Below are positions 16,966 to 25,986 of a stretch of 64,000 bases of DNA, piece after piece. Under the pieces are notes generated by a model. The model did no database searches, had not been told where the DNA came from, and worked only from the letters and a program-made list of their open reading frames with translations. Origin of the DNA: an uncultured Clostridia bacterium (GTDB lineage Bacteria > Bacillota > Clostridia > Lachnospirales > Anaerotignaceae); NCBI GenBank assembly GCA_910586765.1, contig CAJUJJ010000010.1, forward strand, positions 29,708 to 93,707, given 5' to 3'. The position numbers and the translations under genes are program-made. The number at the start of each line of letters is the position of its first letter. Position 1 is the stretch's first letter.

Positions 16966-18984
16966 TTAAGAGAGTTTAAATCGTTTGATTTCTTTTTCCA
17001 TTACTTTAGCTTGTGAAGAAAGTACATTTACAGCAGCGGAAGTTTCTTCTGCGGAAGCAGAGTTTGTTGATACTACAGAAGAAATTTGTTCAATGCCTAT
17101 TGTAATTTGTGATATAGCATTAGACTGTTCTAATGACATTTTTGAAATTTCGTCTAATTCTGCAATAATAGAATTTGCACCTGCCACTACTTCATTCATA
17201 GCAGAAGCAGCAGTATGAGCAATTTTTGTACTATCTGCAACAGCTTCTATTGTTTGTATAATTAACTGTGTTGTATTTTTAGCAGCTTCTGCACTTTTTC
17301 CTGCAAGATTTCGCACTTCATCTGCAACAACAGCAAATCCTTTTCCTGCTGTACCTGCTCTAGCAGCTTCTACAGCGGCATTCAAAGCAAGTATATTTGT
17401 TTGGAAAGCAATATCTTCAATCGTTTTAATAATTGCTTCAATCTGGGAAGAAAATTCATTGATATGTTGTATAGAATATAACACTTCCTTCATTTTTTTA
17501 TCACTGATGCTAATATGCTCTCCTACAGAAATAGCCTGTTGATTTGCATTTTCTGCTCTTTGTGCACTGACTTCTACATGGTGAGAAACATCATTAAGAG
17601 AAGCAGCAAGTTGTTCTACTGCACTCGCCTGTTCTGTAGCCCCTTGTGCCAAGGCAAGTGCATTATCAGACATATGCATAGAGTTTTCTAATACTTTGTC
17701 AGAAGACCTTGAAACGTGGCTTAATGTAGTTGTTAAATTTGTTCTAATTTCTAAAAGAGAATCTTTAATTTTAGAAAATTCTCCTGTATAGTCATTTTCA
17801 AGTGTAAAAACAAGATTGCCCAATGAAATTTGACTTAATACATTTGCAATTTCATCTATATAAACAATATATTTTTTTAGTTGTTCTACTGTTTTAGAAA
17901 AGGCAACAGAAACTTGACCTGTTTCATCAGAAGAATGAACGTCCATTGTAACATCTAAATTGCCCTCTGCAATAGATTGTGCTGTATTTCTTAATGATAC
18001 CAAAGGTTTTATAATCATTTTGGAGAGTATGAAAACACAAATTGCCATTATAATTAAACTAATAAAAAATGCTCCATCAATTTGTTTTGTAATGCTTTTA
18101 TGAACAGCCATTGCTTCATCTTCAGGCATACAAGTTAATACCATAAATCCAGTATCGCCAATTTCAGTTAAAGAACCATAATATTCTGTATTATCAATAC
18201 TAAAAGTATAATCACCAAAAGTAGCATTTGAAACTGCCGATTTCATATCAGATGAAAAATTTGTTTCTGAGAAATTTTGATTTACATATGCACTATTTGG
18301 GTGATACAATATTGTTCCTGCTGGGCCTAAACAAACTAAAAAACCAGTATCCCCTACTATGTAATTATTCATAATTTTAACAATACTGTCTAAACTCATA
18401 TCAATAGCAGAAACACCTATTACATTATCTGTATTTGTTTCTGTAATAGGAGCAGCGATTGTAACTACAGTTTTGCCTGTATTAATATCTGTATAAGGCA
18501 ATGTAATAAATGTTTTATTAGAAGTAACTGCTTCATACCAAGGTCTGGAAGCAATATCATAATTAGGACCTGTAATATAGCCATCAGACATCATAAATTG
18601 TGCTGAGTCAACATCAGCAATAAAAACAGATAATACTGTATCAGAGTCTATTTGTTGTTGTTTTGTTACAGTTTGTTGGACAGAAGGAAATAAAGGTGCA
18701 TCAGCTAGTGCTGTATTTGGTGGTGTTTGAAGTAATAATTGTTCAATATTGCAATCTGCCGCAATCGTTTCTACTTTCGCAATATGCTGTGAAAAGAATT
18801 CATTTGCCTCATTAGAAACTGCAATGGCATCAGCAGATAATTGTTCTACTATGAGATTTTGTGTAGAATTTCCAACAGAATTTGTAATAAACATACCTGT
18901 TAATATAAATACAATAAGGTTTGGTAGTAGTATTCCCCCTAACATTTTTAAGCGTAAACTAATAAATTTTTTTTTCGTTTTCAT
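16966..18984 (-). CDS. Methyl-accepting chemotaxis protein
   Basis: 672 residues. Order: cytoplasmic basic start, first membrane helix (about 12-35), a large extracytoplasmic double-Cache sensor (SRPWYEAV, TDINTGKTVVTIAAP, VIGVSAIDMSLD), a second helix near residue 310, HAMP (KPLVSLRNTAQSIAEGNLDV), and a long signalling coiled coil with the CheA/CheW-binding tip ALNAAVEAARAGTAGKG. The Cache motif resembles those that bind amino acids or organic acids, but the ligand is unknown. Start ATG 18984 follows AAGGGG; a longer frame to 19110 has no ribosome site. No other chemotaxis genes are nearby. Confidence 0.94.
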   Translation of the reverse strand: MKTKKKFISLRLKMLGGILLPNLIVFILTGMFITNSVGNSTQNLIVEQLSADAIAVSNEANEFFSQHIAKVETIAADCNIEQLLLQTPPNTALADAPLFPSVQQTVTKQQQIDSDTVLSVFIADVDSAQFMMSDGYITGPNYDIASRPWYEAVTSNKTFITLPYTDINTGKTVVTIAAPITETNTDNVIGVSAIDMSLDSIVKIMNNYIVGDTGFLVCLGPAGTILYHPNSAYVNQNFSETNFSSDMKSAVSNATFGDYTFSIDNTEYYGSLTEIGDTGFMVLTCMPEDEAMAVHKSITKQIDGAFFISLIIMAICVFILSKMIIKPLVSLRNTAQSIAEGNLDVTMDVHSSDETGQVSVAFSKTVEQLKKYIVYIDEIANVLSQISLGNLVFTLENDYTGEFSKIKDSLLEIRTNLTTTLSHVSRSSDKVLENSMHMSDNALALAQGATEQASAVEQLAASLNDVSHHVEVSAQRAENANQQAISVGEHISISDKKMKEVLYSIQHINEFSSQIEAIIKTIEDIAFQTNILALNAAVEAARAGTAGKGFAVVADEVRNLAGKSAEAAKNTTQLIIQTIEAVADSTKIAHTAASAMNEVVAGANSIIAELDEISKMSLEQSNAISQITIGIEQISSVVSTNSASAEETSAAVNVLSSQAKVMEKEIKRFKLS

Positions 18985-19370
18985 TGTGTCCAACCCCTTC
19001 AATTTTATCTTTTCGATAAATAATATAATAACAAAATTATAGCAAAAAACAATACATTTTTCAATATAATATAACAAAATATCTAAACAAATATCATAGA
19101 GATTATCCATATTGAATAAATGTTTTTTTATTAATACAAATAGTGTTACATAAAATACAAAAACAATAGCATAGTCATATAGTATTTTTTAGTGAATATA
19201 ATACAAAAATACAAAAATAAAATACTGATAAATATTTAACAATATAAAATCATACAAGCAATAATAACACCACTGAAATCGTAAGAATTTTGTAATAATT
19301 CTATAGTAAAATTATGTTATAATTTGTTATATAGTAAATGGTGTATGAAATACAAAGGGAGTGTGTATGA
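18985..19370. other. AT-rich intergenic region between divergent genes
   Basis: About 390 bp, very AT-rich. It must hold the promoters of the chemoreceptor (minus) and the serpin (plus). TATAAT at 19318-19323 is a possible serpin -10, but no well-spaced -35 accompanies it. I see no RNA structure, repeat or further gene. Confidence 0.5.
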
Positions 19371-20936
19371 ATGAAAAAGAAATTTTTTAAAACAATGCTA
19401 GTTTGTTTGGGAATATTGGGAAGCTGCTACACTACAACATTCGCTATGGAAAAGGCAGATGTAGATTTATATTATTTAGGTAGAAATGCGAAATTAGACA
19501 ATGCCATTTATGTAGAAGATAATACTTATTTTATACCACTGAGAGAATGTGCAGAGCAAATTGGTTATACAGTAGATTATATTCCATCTGTCATTACATT
19601 GACAGATAAATTTGGAAACAAAATAGAGTATCGTTTAGACAGTAATACGATTTTTGTACATGGGAAACCATCAGGCAAATTTGATATAAAAAACATAAAT
19701 GGTATATCTTATGTAAACATAAATGCTTTTTATGATTTAATAAGTATTGATATAAAAGAAATACAAAACAACGGCAAAAAAGCATTACGCATTTCAAATA
19801 GCAGAAAAATACTTAAAAAAAATAACTTTCATAACAGTATTTCATTTTTAAATGTGGTAGAAAAAAATAAAAATGGTGTTATTTCTCCTATTAGTATAAA
19901 AATGTCACTAGCTATGATAGCAAATGGTACAACAGGACAAACACAACAAGAAATATTAAATACATTAGGTTATTCTAGTATAGAACAATGTAATCAATTT
20001 ATTTCAGAAGCATTAAATTGGACAGTAGAGGAAAGAAGGTCAGATTATGCAGATTTAAACAATAATCAAGGCAGTATTCATTTTGCAAATAGCTTGTGGT
20101 ACAACAACAATACACAAAATACAAAAGACACTATTTTTAATGAAAATTTTAACAATCGTATACAATCTGTTTTTAAAGGAGTGGCAAATGTTGTCACACC
20201 AGATACAGCAGTAGCGATAATAAATGAATGGATAGAACAACAAACAAATGGTATGATAAAAAATATGATTTCAGATGAAAATTTTCAAACAGCTTTAGTT
20301 AACACAACTTATTTTAAATGCTGTTGGGAAGAAGAATTTAAAAATGAAAATACTAAAAAAGATATTTTTTATAATATAGACAATACACAATCAGAAACAG
20401 ATTTTATAAATGGAACACCCCATAATGAACCATATTATTGTGAAGCAAATGGTTGGCAAATGTTAGGCTTGCCTTATAGCGACAAGAAATATACTATGTA
20501 TTTGTTTTTACCTGAAAAAGGAAAAGAATTGACACTTGATAATGATACCATAAATACATTGCTTTGTTTTCAAGAACAACTAAAAGTAAAAGTAACTATG
20601 CCAAAATTTACTACAGAACAAAGCTATGACTTTACAGACACATTAAAAGCAATGGGTATCAATGCGATGTTCCAAAATAGTAATGACTTCAGTGGTATGT
20701 ATACAGAAGGAAATCAGATGTGTATATCAGATGTATTACAAAAAACAAAAATTATAGTAAATGAACAAGGTACAGAAGCTGCTAGTGGCACAATATCTGC
20801 CAGCAGGGGAGGAATGAATATGGACGAACCAGCAGTATTTAGAGCAGATAGACCTTTTATTTATATGATTACAGCACATCACTATGATACAGAAGAAGTG
20901 CTTTTTATAGGACAATATGTTACAGCAAAACAATAA
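19371..20936 (+). CDS. Secreted serpin with N-terminal copper-amine-oxidase-like domain
   Basis: 521 residues. A signal peptide (residues 1-25, LGILGSCYTTTFAM) suggests export. Residues about 30-145 resemble the small Cu-amine-oxidase N-terminal domain common in clostridial surface proteins (DNTYFIPLRECAEQIGYTVDY). The remainder is a full serpin: VISPISIKMSLAMIANGTTGQT, NTTYFKCCWEEEF, LGLPYS, KVTMPKF. The hinge reads NEQGTEAASGTIS with small residues, as in inhibitory serpins, and FRADRPFIYMI follows. The scissile bond lies near GGMNM; hinge and downstream alignments disagree by two residues. Inhibition of serine proteases is inferred. Confidence 0.9.
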   Translation: MKKKFFKTMLVCLGILGSCYTTTFAMEKADVDLYYLGRNAKLDNAIYVEDNTYFIPLRECAEQIGYTVDYIPSVITLTDKFGNKIEYRLDSNTIFVHGKPSGKFDIKNINGISYVNINAFYDLISIDIKEIQNNGKKALRISNSRKILKKNNFHNSISFLNVVEKNKNGVISPISIKMSLAMIANGTTGQTQQEILNTLGYSSIEQCNQFISEALNWTVEERRSDYADLNNNQGSIHFANSLWYNNNTQNTKDTIFNENFNNRIQSVFKGVANVVTPDTAVAIINEWIEQQTNGMIKNMISDENFQTALVNTTYFKCCWEEEFKNENTKKDIFYNIDNTQSETDFINGTPHNEPYYCEANGWQMLGLPYSDKKYTMYLFLPEKGKELTLDNDTINTLLCFQEQLKVKVTMPKFTTEQSYDFTDTLKAMGINAMFQNSNDFSGMYTEGNQMCISDVLQKTKIIVNEQGTEAASGTISASRGGMNMDEPAVFRADRPFIYMITAHHYDTEEVLFIGQYVTAKQ

Positions 20937-20949
20937 TATAATAAACAGA

Positions 20950-20986
20950 AAAAGGCTTTACTCTTTATAACAAGAGAGCCTTTTTT
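20950..20986. terminator. Terminator between serpin and ytvI
   Basis: AAAAAGGCTTTACTCTT pairs with AAGAGAGCCTTTTTT, ending in a T-run on both strands; it serves the convergent genes. Confidence 0.75.
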
Positions 20987-20991
20987 GATAT

Positions 20992-22083
20992 TTATTTTGG
21001 TTTGTTTTGATGAAGCAGTTTTTCAACATCTACTGTTTCACTTGCCTGATAAACTGCTTTCAGCAATACCGCCAATATAGGCCCTATAATCATACCCAAA
21101 AATCCTATACATTTTAATCCAATATACATTGAAATGAGTATCAATAGAGGGTGTAAGCCTATTTGTGTACCCAATATTTTAGGCTGCATAATTTGTCTCA
21201 TAAAATTAACACAAAGATATATAATAATGTAGCCTACAGCAACAGAAGGTTTTCCTATAATCATATAAATTACAGCACCTGGCCATAATATAAATCCGCT
21301 TCCAAAAAAAGGCAGAGCATCAATAAAACTAATGATAACACTTAAAAGCAGTGCATAAGGAGAACGAAGCAGCAGCAATCCTATAATACAAATGACAAAT
21401 GTATAAAACATCAATATACATTGTGTTTTGACATAACCTAATATAGAATATTTTAACTGTTCTTTTGCTTCTTTGAGCTGTCCTTCAAATAATGTATGAA
21501 AATGTTTATGAGTAAAAGCAGAAATTAATGTTTTATCTTTTGTAAAAAAATATGCTGAAATCAATGCTACAATAATAATCATAACAATATTTGGTATTGC
21601 CTTTAAAATATTAAAAGATTGACTTCCTCCACTTTGTATAATAGAGGGCAAAATTCCTAAAAGAGTATTCAATGAAGTTGCCAAGTAAGGGCGTAAATCT
21701 ACAGGAAAATGCTGCATAATATTGTCTACATCACTAGATATTTTTTGTATTGAAATTTGCAAATCTTGTATATAAACAGGTAAATTTTGATAAAAAAGCT
21801 GTGCCTCTGTGTACAGCTTTTTCCATAAACCAAATACAATTACAGCAAAAAATCCTATTAAAAGTAATATAGATAGAAAGCTGCCTATCCAACGAGGAAT
21901 ATTTGCCTTTTTTTCTAAAAAATTTACAAATGGTGTAAATAATAAACTAAACAACCAACCTATAAAAAAGGGTGCTATAAATTGAAATAAATATTGAAAA
22001 AATATATAAACAGAAAGTATCGTAACGAATAATATGCTACTATGTTTTAATAACACTCTGTTTTGTTTCAAAAAGTTTTTCAT
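20992..22083 (-). CDS. ytvI: AI-2E family permease, sporulation protein YtvI type
   Basis: 363 residues with about eight membrane helices: paired helices at the N-terminus (FIAPFFIGWLFSLLFTPFVNFLEKK), a soluble segment (roughly 95-160), and C-terminal helices with IDALPFFGSGFILWPGA and the GLHPLLILISMYIGLKCIGFLG end. This is the YtvI branch of the AI-2E family, found in spore formers; transport substrate and exact role are unknown. The gene is followed by the serpin terminator. Confidence 0.85.
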   Translation of the reverse strand: MKNFLKQNRVLLKHSSILFVTILSVYIFFQYLFQFIAPFFIGWLFSLLFTPFVNFLEKKANIPRWIGSFLSILLLIGFFAVIVFGLWKKLYTEAQLFYQNLPVYIQDLQISIQKISSDVDNIMQHFPVDLRPYLATSLNTLLGILPSIIQSGGSQSFNILKAIPNIVMIIIVALISAYFFTKDKTLISAFTHKHFHTLFEGQLKEAKEQLKYSILGYVKTQCILMFYTFVICIIGLLLLRSPYALLLSVIISFIDALPFFGSGFILWPGAVIYMIIGKPSVAVGYIIIYLCVNFMRQIMQPKILGTQIGLHPLLILISMYIGLKCIGFLGMIIGPILAVLLKAVYQASETVDVEKLLHQNKPK

Positions 22084-22178
22084 GCAAAAATGCTCCTTTG
22101 TTTTATTGCCTTAATATTTCATATGTTGATAAAATCAACACATAAATACGAAAATAAAAATTCGACAGTATTTATGTA

Positions 22179-22613
22179 CTACTTTGAAGGAACACGAAAC
22201 ATAGACTGCGGCAATGACAGTATTAATATAGAACCTATAGCGATTGCTGCGGCTAATTTTAAAGCCATAACCCCCTGTCCAAAACAATATAAAAGGTCAT
22301 TACTCAATATACCCGACATAGCATTATAAATATTCATACCAGGCACAAGAGGTAATATACCTGCAATATGATACATTGTAGAAGGCTCTAAGCGAACAGA
22401 AGAAAGAAAACGGCATACGATTGTAACAACTAATGTTGCAAGAAATGTCGCAAGTACCTGTTGTGAAAGCATTTGATTTACAAAAAAGTAAACTCCCCAA
22501 CTAACACTGCCAGAAATACCACAAAAAGGCAGTTCTTTTTTAGGGGCATTAAATATAATAGAAAATGCAATACAAGCCAAAAAAGCCATTACAATTTGAA
22601 ATATTACCTCCAT
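22179..22613 (-). CDS. Threonine/serine exporter ThrE, C-terminal half
   Basis: 144 residues with about five membrane helices (FNAPKKELPFCGISGSVSW, STMYHIAGILPLVPGMNIY). This is the DUF3815 half of the ThrE exporter, which in many Firmicutes is a separate protein. It lies 3 bp after the partner at 22617-23393, so the two are translated together and form one amino-acid exporter. Confidence 0.88.
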   Translation of the reverse strand: MEVIFQIVMAFLACIAFSIIFNAPKKELPFCGISGSVSWGVYFFVNQMLSQQVLATFLATLVVTIVCRFLSSVRLEPSTMYHIAGILPLVPGMNIYNAMSGILSNDLLYCFGQGVMALKLAAAIAIGSILILSLPQSMFRVPSK

Positions 22614-22616
22614 AAA

Positions 22617-23393
22617 TTAAATACCTCCCAGCATAGACAATATGTTATGATAAAATGTCAATACAATACCAACTCCTCCAGCAATAGATGTTGCAATTAA
22701 AAATGCTTCCATAATTTTAGAAGTACCGCTTAAAAAATTAGACTCCATAACATCACGTATTGCATTTGTTAATGTAACACCAGGCAGCAATGTCATAATA
22801 CTTCCTACAATAATTAAGCTATATTGATTTCCCAATCCAGAAATATAAAAAAGCACTGCAAAAATTGCAGTATAAGCACCACCAAAAAGAGAACGCAAAA
22901 AATAAGGTACGTTTTTTCGAGATAAAAAACTCATAAAAAGCCCCAATAAAACACCTGTAATAAAAGCACTAATACTATCTCCTATAGTACCCTTTAACAT
23001 TAATGTAAAAGCACCAGAGGCAATACCATAAGAAAGTATATTTAAAAAACCAGAAAAAAGTGGCTCGTTATATATAGTATATAATTGTTGATAAGCCTCT
23101 TCAATAGGAATTTCTCCTGCTGTAAAGCGGCGTGACAAATCATTTACACGACATATTTTAGCAAAGTCAGTGCTGCGAGAAGGTGCTTTTCTTGACATAG
23201 TAAGACAGCCAGAAAGAGGGCTGTGAATACTTACTATCAATACATTTGAAAATGTAATTGCCTCTGGCAGATTTTCCCCTCCCATAGAGAGTATACGCTC
23301 CATAGTATCTTCTACTCTGTGCGTTTCTGCACCAGCAGCTAACATAATTTCTCCTGCATCTAATGCTAAATTTAAAAGCATATTATCGTCCAT
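22617..23393 (-). CDS. Threonine/serine exporter ThrE, N-terminal half
   Basis: 258 residues of the DUF1212 family: a soluble N-terminal region with AAGAETHRVEDTMERIL and IHSPLSGCLTMSRK, followed by membrane helices (DSISAFITGVLLGLFMSFL and LLPGVTLTNAIRDV). It exports threonine, serine or related small metabolites. The start is ATG 23393 behind AAAAAGGAGA; the longer frame to 23504 has no ribosome site. It is transcribed away from the thiamine operon. Confidence 0.88.
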   Translation of the reverse strand: MDDNMLLNLALDAGEIMLAAGAETHRVEDTMERILSMGGENLPEAITFSNVLIVSIHSPLSGCLTMSRKAPSRSTDFAKICRVNDLSRRFTAGEIPIEEAYQQLYTIYNEPLFSGFLNILSYGIASGAFTLMLKGTIGDSISAFITGVLLGLFMSFLSRKNVPYFLRSLFGGAYTAIFAVLFYISGLGNQYSLIIVGSIMTLLPGVTLTNAIRDVMESNFLSGTSKIMEAFLIATSIAGGVGIVLTFYHNILSMLGGI

Positions 23394-23593
23394 AATACAT
23401 CTCCTTTTTGTTATAATGATATGGCAAAAGTGCTGTATTGATACTATTTTTGTCATTTTTAACACAATATGTTTGTTAGTAAAAACATTATACTGCAATC
23501 CCAAGCAAAAAGAAATGACAGCATATTGTGAAAGTTATTTTTTGTTAGAAATAGATAAATAAAACAAATAAAATAAATATAAAAAAGTAAATG

Positions 23594-23622
23594 TTGACAA
23601 AATATGTTTATCATACTATACT
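23594..23622 (+). promoter_or_regulatory. Promoter of the thiamine salvage operon
   Basis: TTGACA and TATACT are separated by exactly 17 bases. Transcription should start near 23629, just before the TPP aptamer. Confidence 0.8.
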
Positions 23623-23642
23623 TGTATATAATAAAATAAATT

Positions 23643-23730
23643 CTGCTAGGGGGGCCTTTTATTGGCTGAGAAAGCATTTGCTTGACCCTTTGAACTTGAC
23701 GTGGTTAGTACCAACGAAAGGAAGCAAATT
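23643..23730 (+). promoter_or_regulatory. TPP riboswitch aptamer
   Basis: Shows the conserved THI-box segments in order: AGGGGGGCC, GGCTGAGA, GACCCTTTGAACTTGA and GTGGTTAGTACCAACG followed by AAGGAAGCA, which closes the first stem with TGCT. It senses thiamine diphosphate. The genes behind it (tenA, thiZXY) fit. Confidence 0.97.
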
Positions 23731-23742
23731 GTCAAATGTAAA

Positions 23743-23792
23743 GGCAAAAATAAACTTTCTTTTTTGGGAAGTTTTATTTTTTGTCTTTTTTT
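23743..23792 (+). terminator. Riboswitch-controlled terminator before tenA
   Basis: GGCAAAAATAAACTTTC pairs with GGAAGTTTTATTTTTTGTC and is followed by seven T residues. It lies between the TPP aptamer and tenA, so binding of TPP probably promotes premature termination. Confidence 0.8.
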
Positions 23793-23817
23793 GTTTGCAA
23801 AAATAAAAGGAGGAAAA

Positions 23818-24483
23818 ATGAAAATGGAATTATCAAAAATATTGTATGAAAGCGTAGAAGAAATTTGGAAAAGCTATTTAGAACACCCATTTGTAAAGCA
23901 GTTAGGAGAAGGAACACTCCCCCCAGATTTGTTCCGATTTTATATGATACAAGACTATTTATATTTATTAGAATATTCCAAAGTGTTTGCATTAGGTGTC
24001 ATAAAAAGCAAAGAAGAGGAATTGATGAGAAAATTTGCTTCTATGGTACATAATACATTAAATGGTGAAATGAACATACATAAAATATATATGCAAAGAC
24101 TTGGCATTTCAAAAGAAGAAATAAAAACAGCAAAACAATCTCTTGCCAATCGCTCTTATACAAGTTATATGATGGAAGTATCTTATAATGGTGATGTATT
24201 AGATGTTTTAATTGCGATATTGTCCTGTGCATGGAGTTATCAAGTGATAGGAGAACATCATGCAAACATACCAAATGCAACACAACACCCTATTTATGGA
24301 GAATGGATAAAAGGATATTCTTCTGAACAATATAGAAAAGATACACAAGAATTAATTGATTTAACAGATAAATTAGGAGAAGGTATTTCACAAAAAAGAA
24401 TAGAACAATTAAAAACAATATTTATTAATTGTAGCCGTTATGAATATGCTTTTTGGGATATGTCCTATAAAAAGGAGATGTAA
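23818..24483 (+). CDS. tenA: Aminopyrimidine aminohydrolase / thiaminase II TenA
   Basis: 221 residues. TenA hydrolyses aminopyrimidine from degraded thiamine to the HMP used for thiamine synthesis. Key residues are in place: FYMIQDYLYL (active-site Asp and Tyr), AILSCAWSYQVIGE (nucleophile Cys), and CSRYEYAFWDM (Glu near the C-terminus). The ATG at 23818 lies after AAGGAGG. It is the first gene behind the TPP riboswitch and precedes an ABC transporter for the same precursor. Confidence 0.95.
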   Translation: MKMELSKILYESVEEIWKSYLEHPFVKQLGEGTLPPDLFRFYMIQDYLYLLEYSKVFALGVIKSKEEELMRKFASMVHNTLNGEMNIHKIYMQRLGISKEEIKTAKQSLANRSYTSYMMEVSYNGDVLDVLIAILSCAWSYQVIGEHHANIPNATQHPIYGEWIKGYSSEQYRKDTQELIDLTDKLGEGISQKRIEQLKTIFINCSRYEYAFWDMSYKKEM

Positions 24484-24486
24484 ATT

Positions 24487-25227
24487 GTGCTGGAATTTCA
24501 GAATGTATCATTTCAATATGCACAAGATGAGCAGGTAATGATGAAAGACTTTAGTTTTTCTGTAGATAATGGAGATTTTGTTTCTATTATTGGAAAAAGC
24601 GGTTGCGGCAAAAGTACAATATTTCGTTTGATAAATGGCTTGGAAATTCCTCAAAAAGGGCAAATACTGATTGATGGAAAACCCATACAACAGATGAAAC
24701 AATACAGTGCTTTTATGCCTCAAAAAGATTTACTTTTTGCTTGGAATACCATTGAAAAAAATATTTGTTTACCTATGGAATTACAAAAAGTGCCTAAAAA
24801 AGAACAACAGAAAAAATGTTATGAAGTATTAAAAGAAATAGGACTTTTGGAATATGCTAATAAATATCCTAGAGAACTATCAGGTGGTATGAAACAAAGA
24901 ATTTCTTTTGCAAGAACACTGTTGGCTGGAGCAGAAATGCTTTTATTAGATGAGCCTTTTAGTGCATTAGATTATTTAACTCGTGTGGATATGCAGGAAT
25001 GGCTTTTACAACAATGGCTTCATTTTCATAAAACAATATTGTTTATTACACATGATGTAGAGGAAGCTATATTTTTATCAAAATTTATATTTATTATAAA
25101 AGAAAGTCCTTTTTGTTGTATGGAAAAAATAGAAGTGCCTTTACAATATCCCAGAAAAAGAGAAGACTTAAAAAAACCAGAAATTGTAGAATTAAAAGAA
25201 CAGCTTATTCAAAAGCTAAGACAATAG
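24487..25227 (+). CDS. thiZ: Thiamine-precursor ABC transporter, ATP-binding protein
   Basis: 246 residues with Walker A GKSGCGKST, Q-loop MPQKDLLFAW, signature LSGGMKQR, Walker B MLLLDEPF and the H-loop ITHDVEEA. It belongs to the nitrate/sulfonate/taurine-type ATPases, which include ThiZ. Start GTG at 24487, three bases after tenA, with AAGGAG inside the tenA end. Imported substrate is most likely formylaminopyrimidine or HMP, judged by the operon rather than the ATPase itself. Confidence 0.88.
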   Translation: MLEFQNVSFQYAQDEQVMMKDFSFSVDNGDFVSIIGKSGCGKSTIFRLINGLEIPQKGQILIDGKPIQQMKQYSAFMPQKDLLFAWNTIEKNICLPMELQKVPKKEQQKKCYEVLKEIGLLEYANKYPRELSGGMKQRISFARTLLAGAEMLLLDEPFSALDYLTRVDMQEWLLQQWLHFHKTILFITHDVEEAIFLSKFIFIIKESPFCCMEKIEVPLQYPRKREDLKKPEIVELKEQLIQKLRQ

Positions 25228-25239
25228 GGGGAATAGTAT

Positions 25240-25983
25240 ATGAAAAAAAATATGCCTGCTTTGGCATTAGGTATTTCTCTGATACTTCTTTGGCAATTTA
25301 TTGCTATGGGTATTAACGCAGCATATATATTGCCTTCCCCTTTGCAGATACTTGTAAAACTTTGGCAGCTAAAAGAAATATTGTTATTAGTACATTTGCC
25401 AGCAACAATGGGAGTTACTTTTTTAGGGTTATTGATTTCTGTTGTATTAGGTGTTTTCTTGGCTGTAATTATGGATAGCAATATAAATATTGAAAATGCT
25501 CTTTATCCTATTATTGTGGCATCTCAAACAATACCAACTACAGCAATCGCACCTCTTTTTGTACTTTGGTTTGGCTACAGTATATGGAGTAAAGTGCTTG
25601 TTACAATACTAATTACATTTTTTCCTATTGCTATTACAGTATATGATGGTTTGAAATCTACCAAAAGAGAAATGGAAGAATTGCTTATTACTTATGGTGC
25701 AAATAAAAAGGATATTTTTGTAAAATTAAAATTTCCTACAGCATTACCTTACTTTTTTTCTGCCATCAAAATGGCAATTCCTATGAGTATTATAGGTGCA
25801 GCAATCGCAGAATGGCTAGGGGCACAAAGCGGATTAGGCTATTTCAGCAAAAGAATGATGACACAGTTAGATGGTGCAGGAGTGTTTGCACCTGTTGTAT
25901 TGCTTTCATTTGTGGCAATGATAAGTGTTGCTATTGTAAATAGTATAGAAAAAAAATTAATTACATGGAGAAAGGAGCTATAA
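25240..25983 (+). CDS. thiX: Thiamine-precursor ABC transporter, permease
   Basis: 247 residues, six membrane helices, with the BPD-type EAA loop (EELLITYGANKKDIFVKLKFPTALP). The AEWLGAQSGLGYF segment is characteristic of the SsuC/ThiX group. It lies 12 bp after thiZ with a GGGGG ribosome site and 3 bp before thiY. Confidence 0.88.
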   Translation: MKKNMPALALGISLILLWQFIAMGINAAYILPSPLQILVKLWQLKEILLLVHLPATMGVTFLGLLISVVLGVFLAVIMDSNINIENALYPIIVASQTIPTTAIAPLFVLWFGYSIWSKVLVTILITFFPIAITVYDGLKSTKREMEELLITYGANKKDIFVKLKFPTALPYFFSAIKMAIPMSIIGAAIAEWLGAQSGLGYFSKRMMTQLDGAGVFAPVVLLSFVAMISVAIVNSIEKKLITWRKEL

Positions 25984-25986
25984 AAA

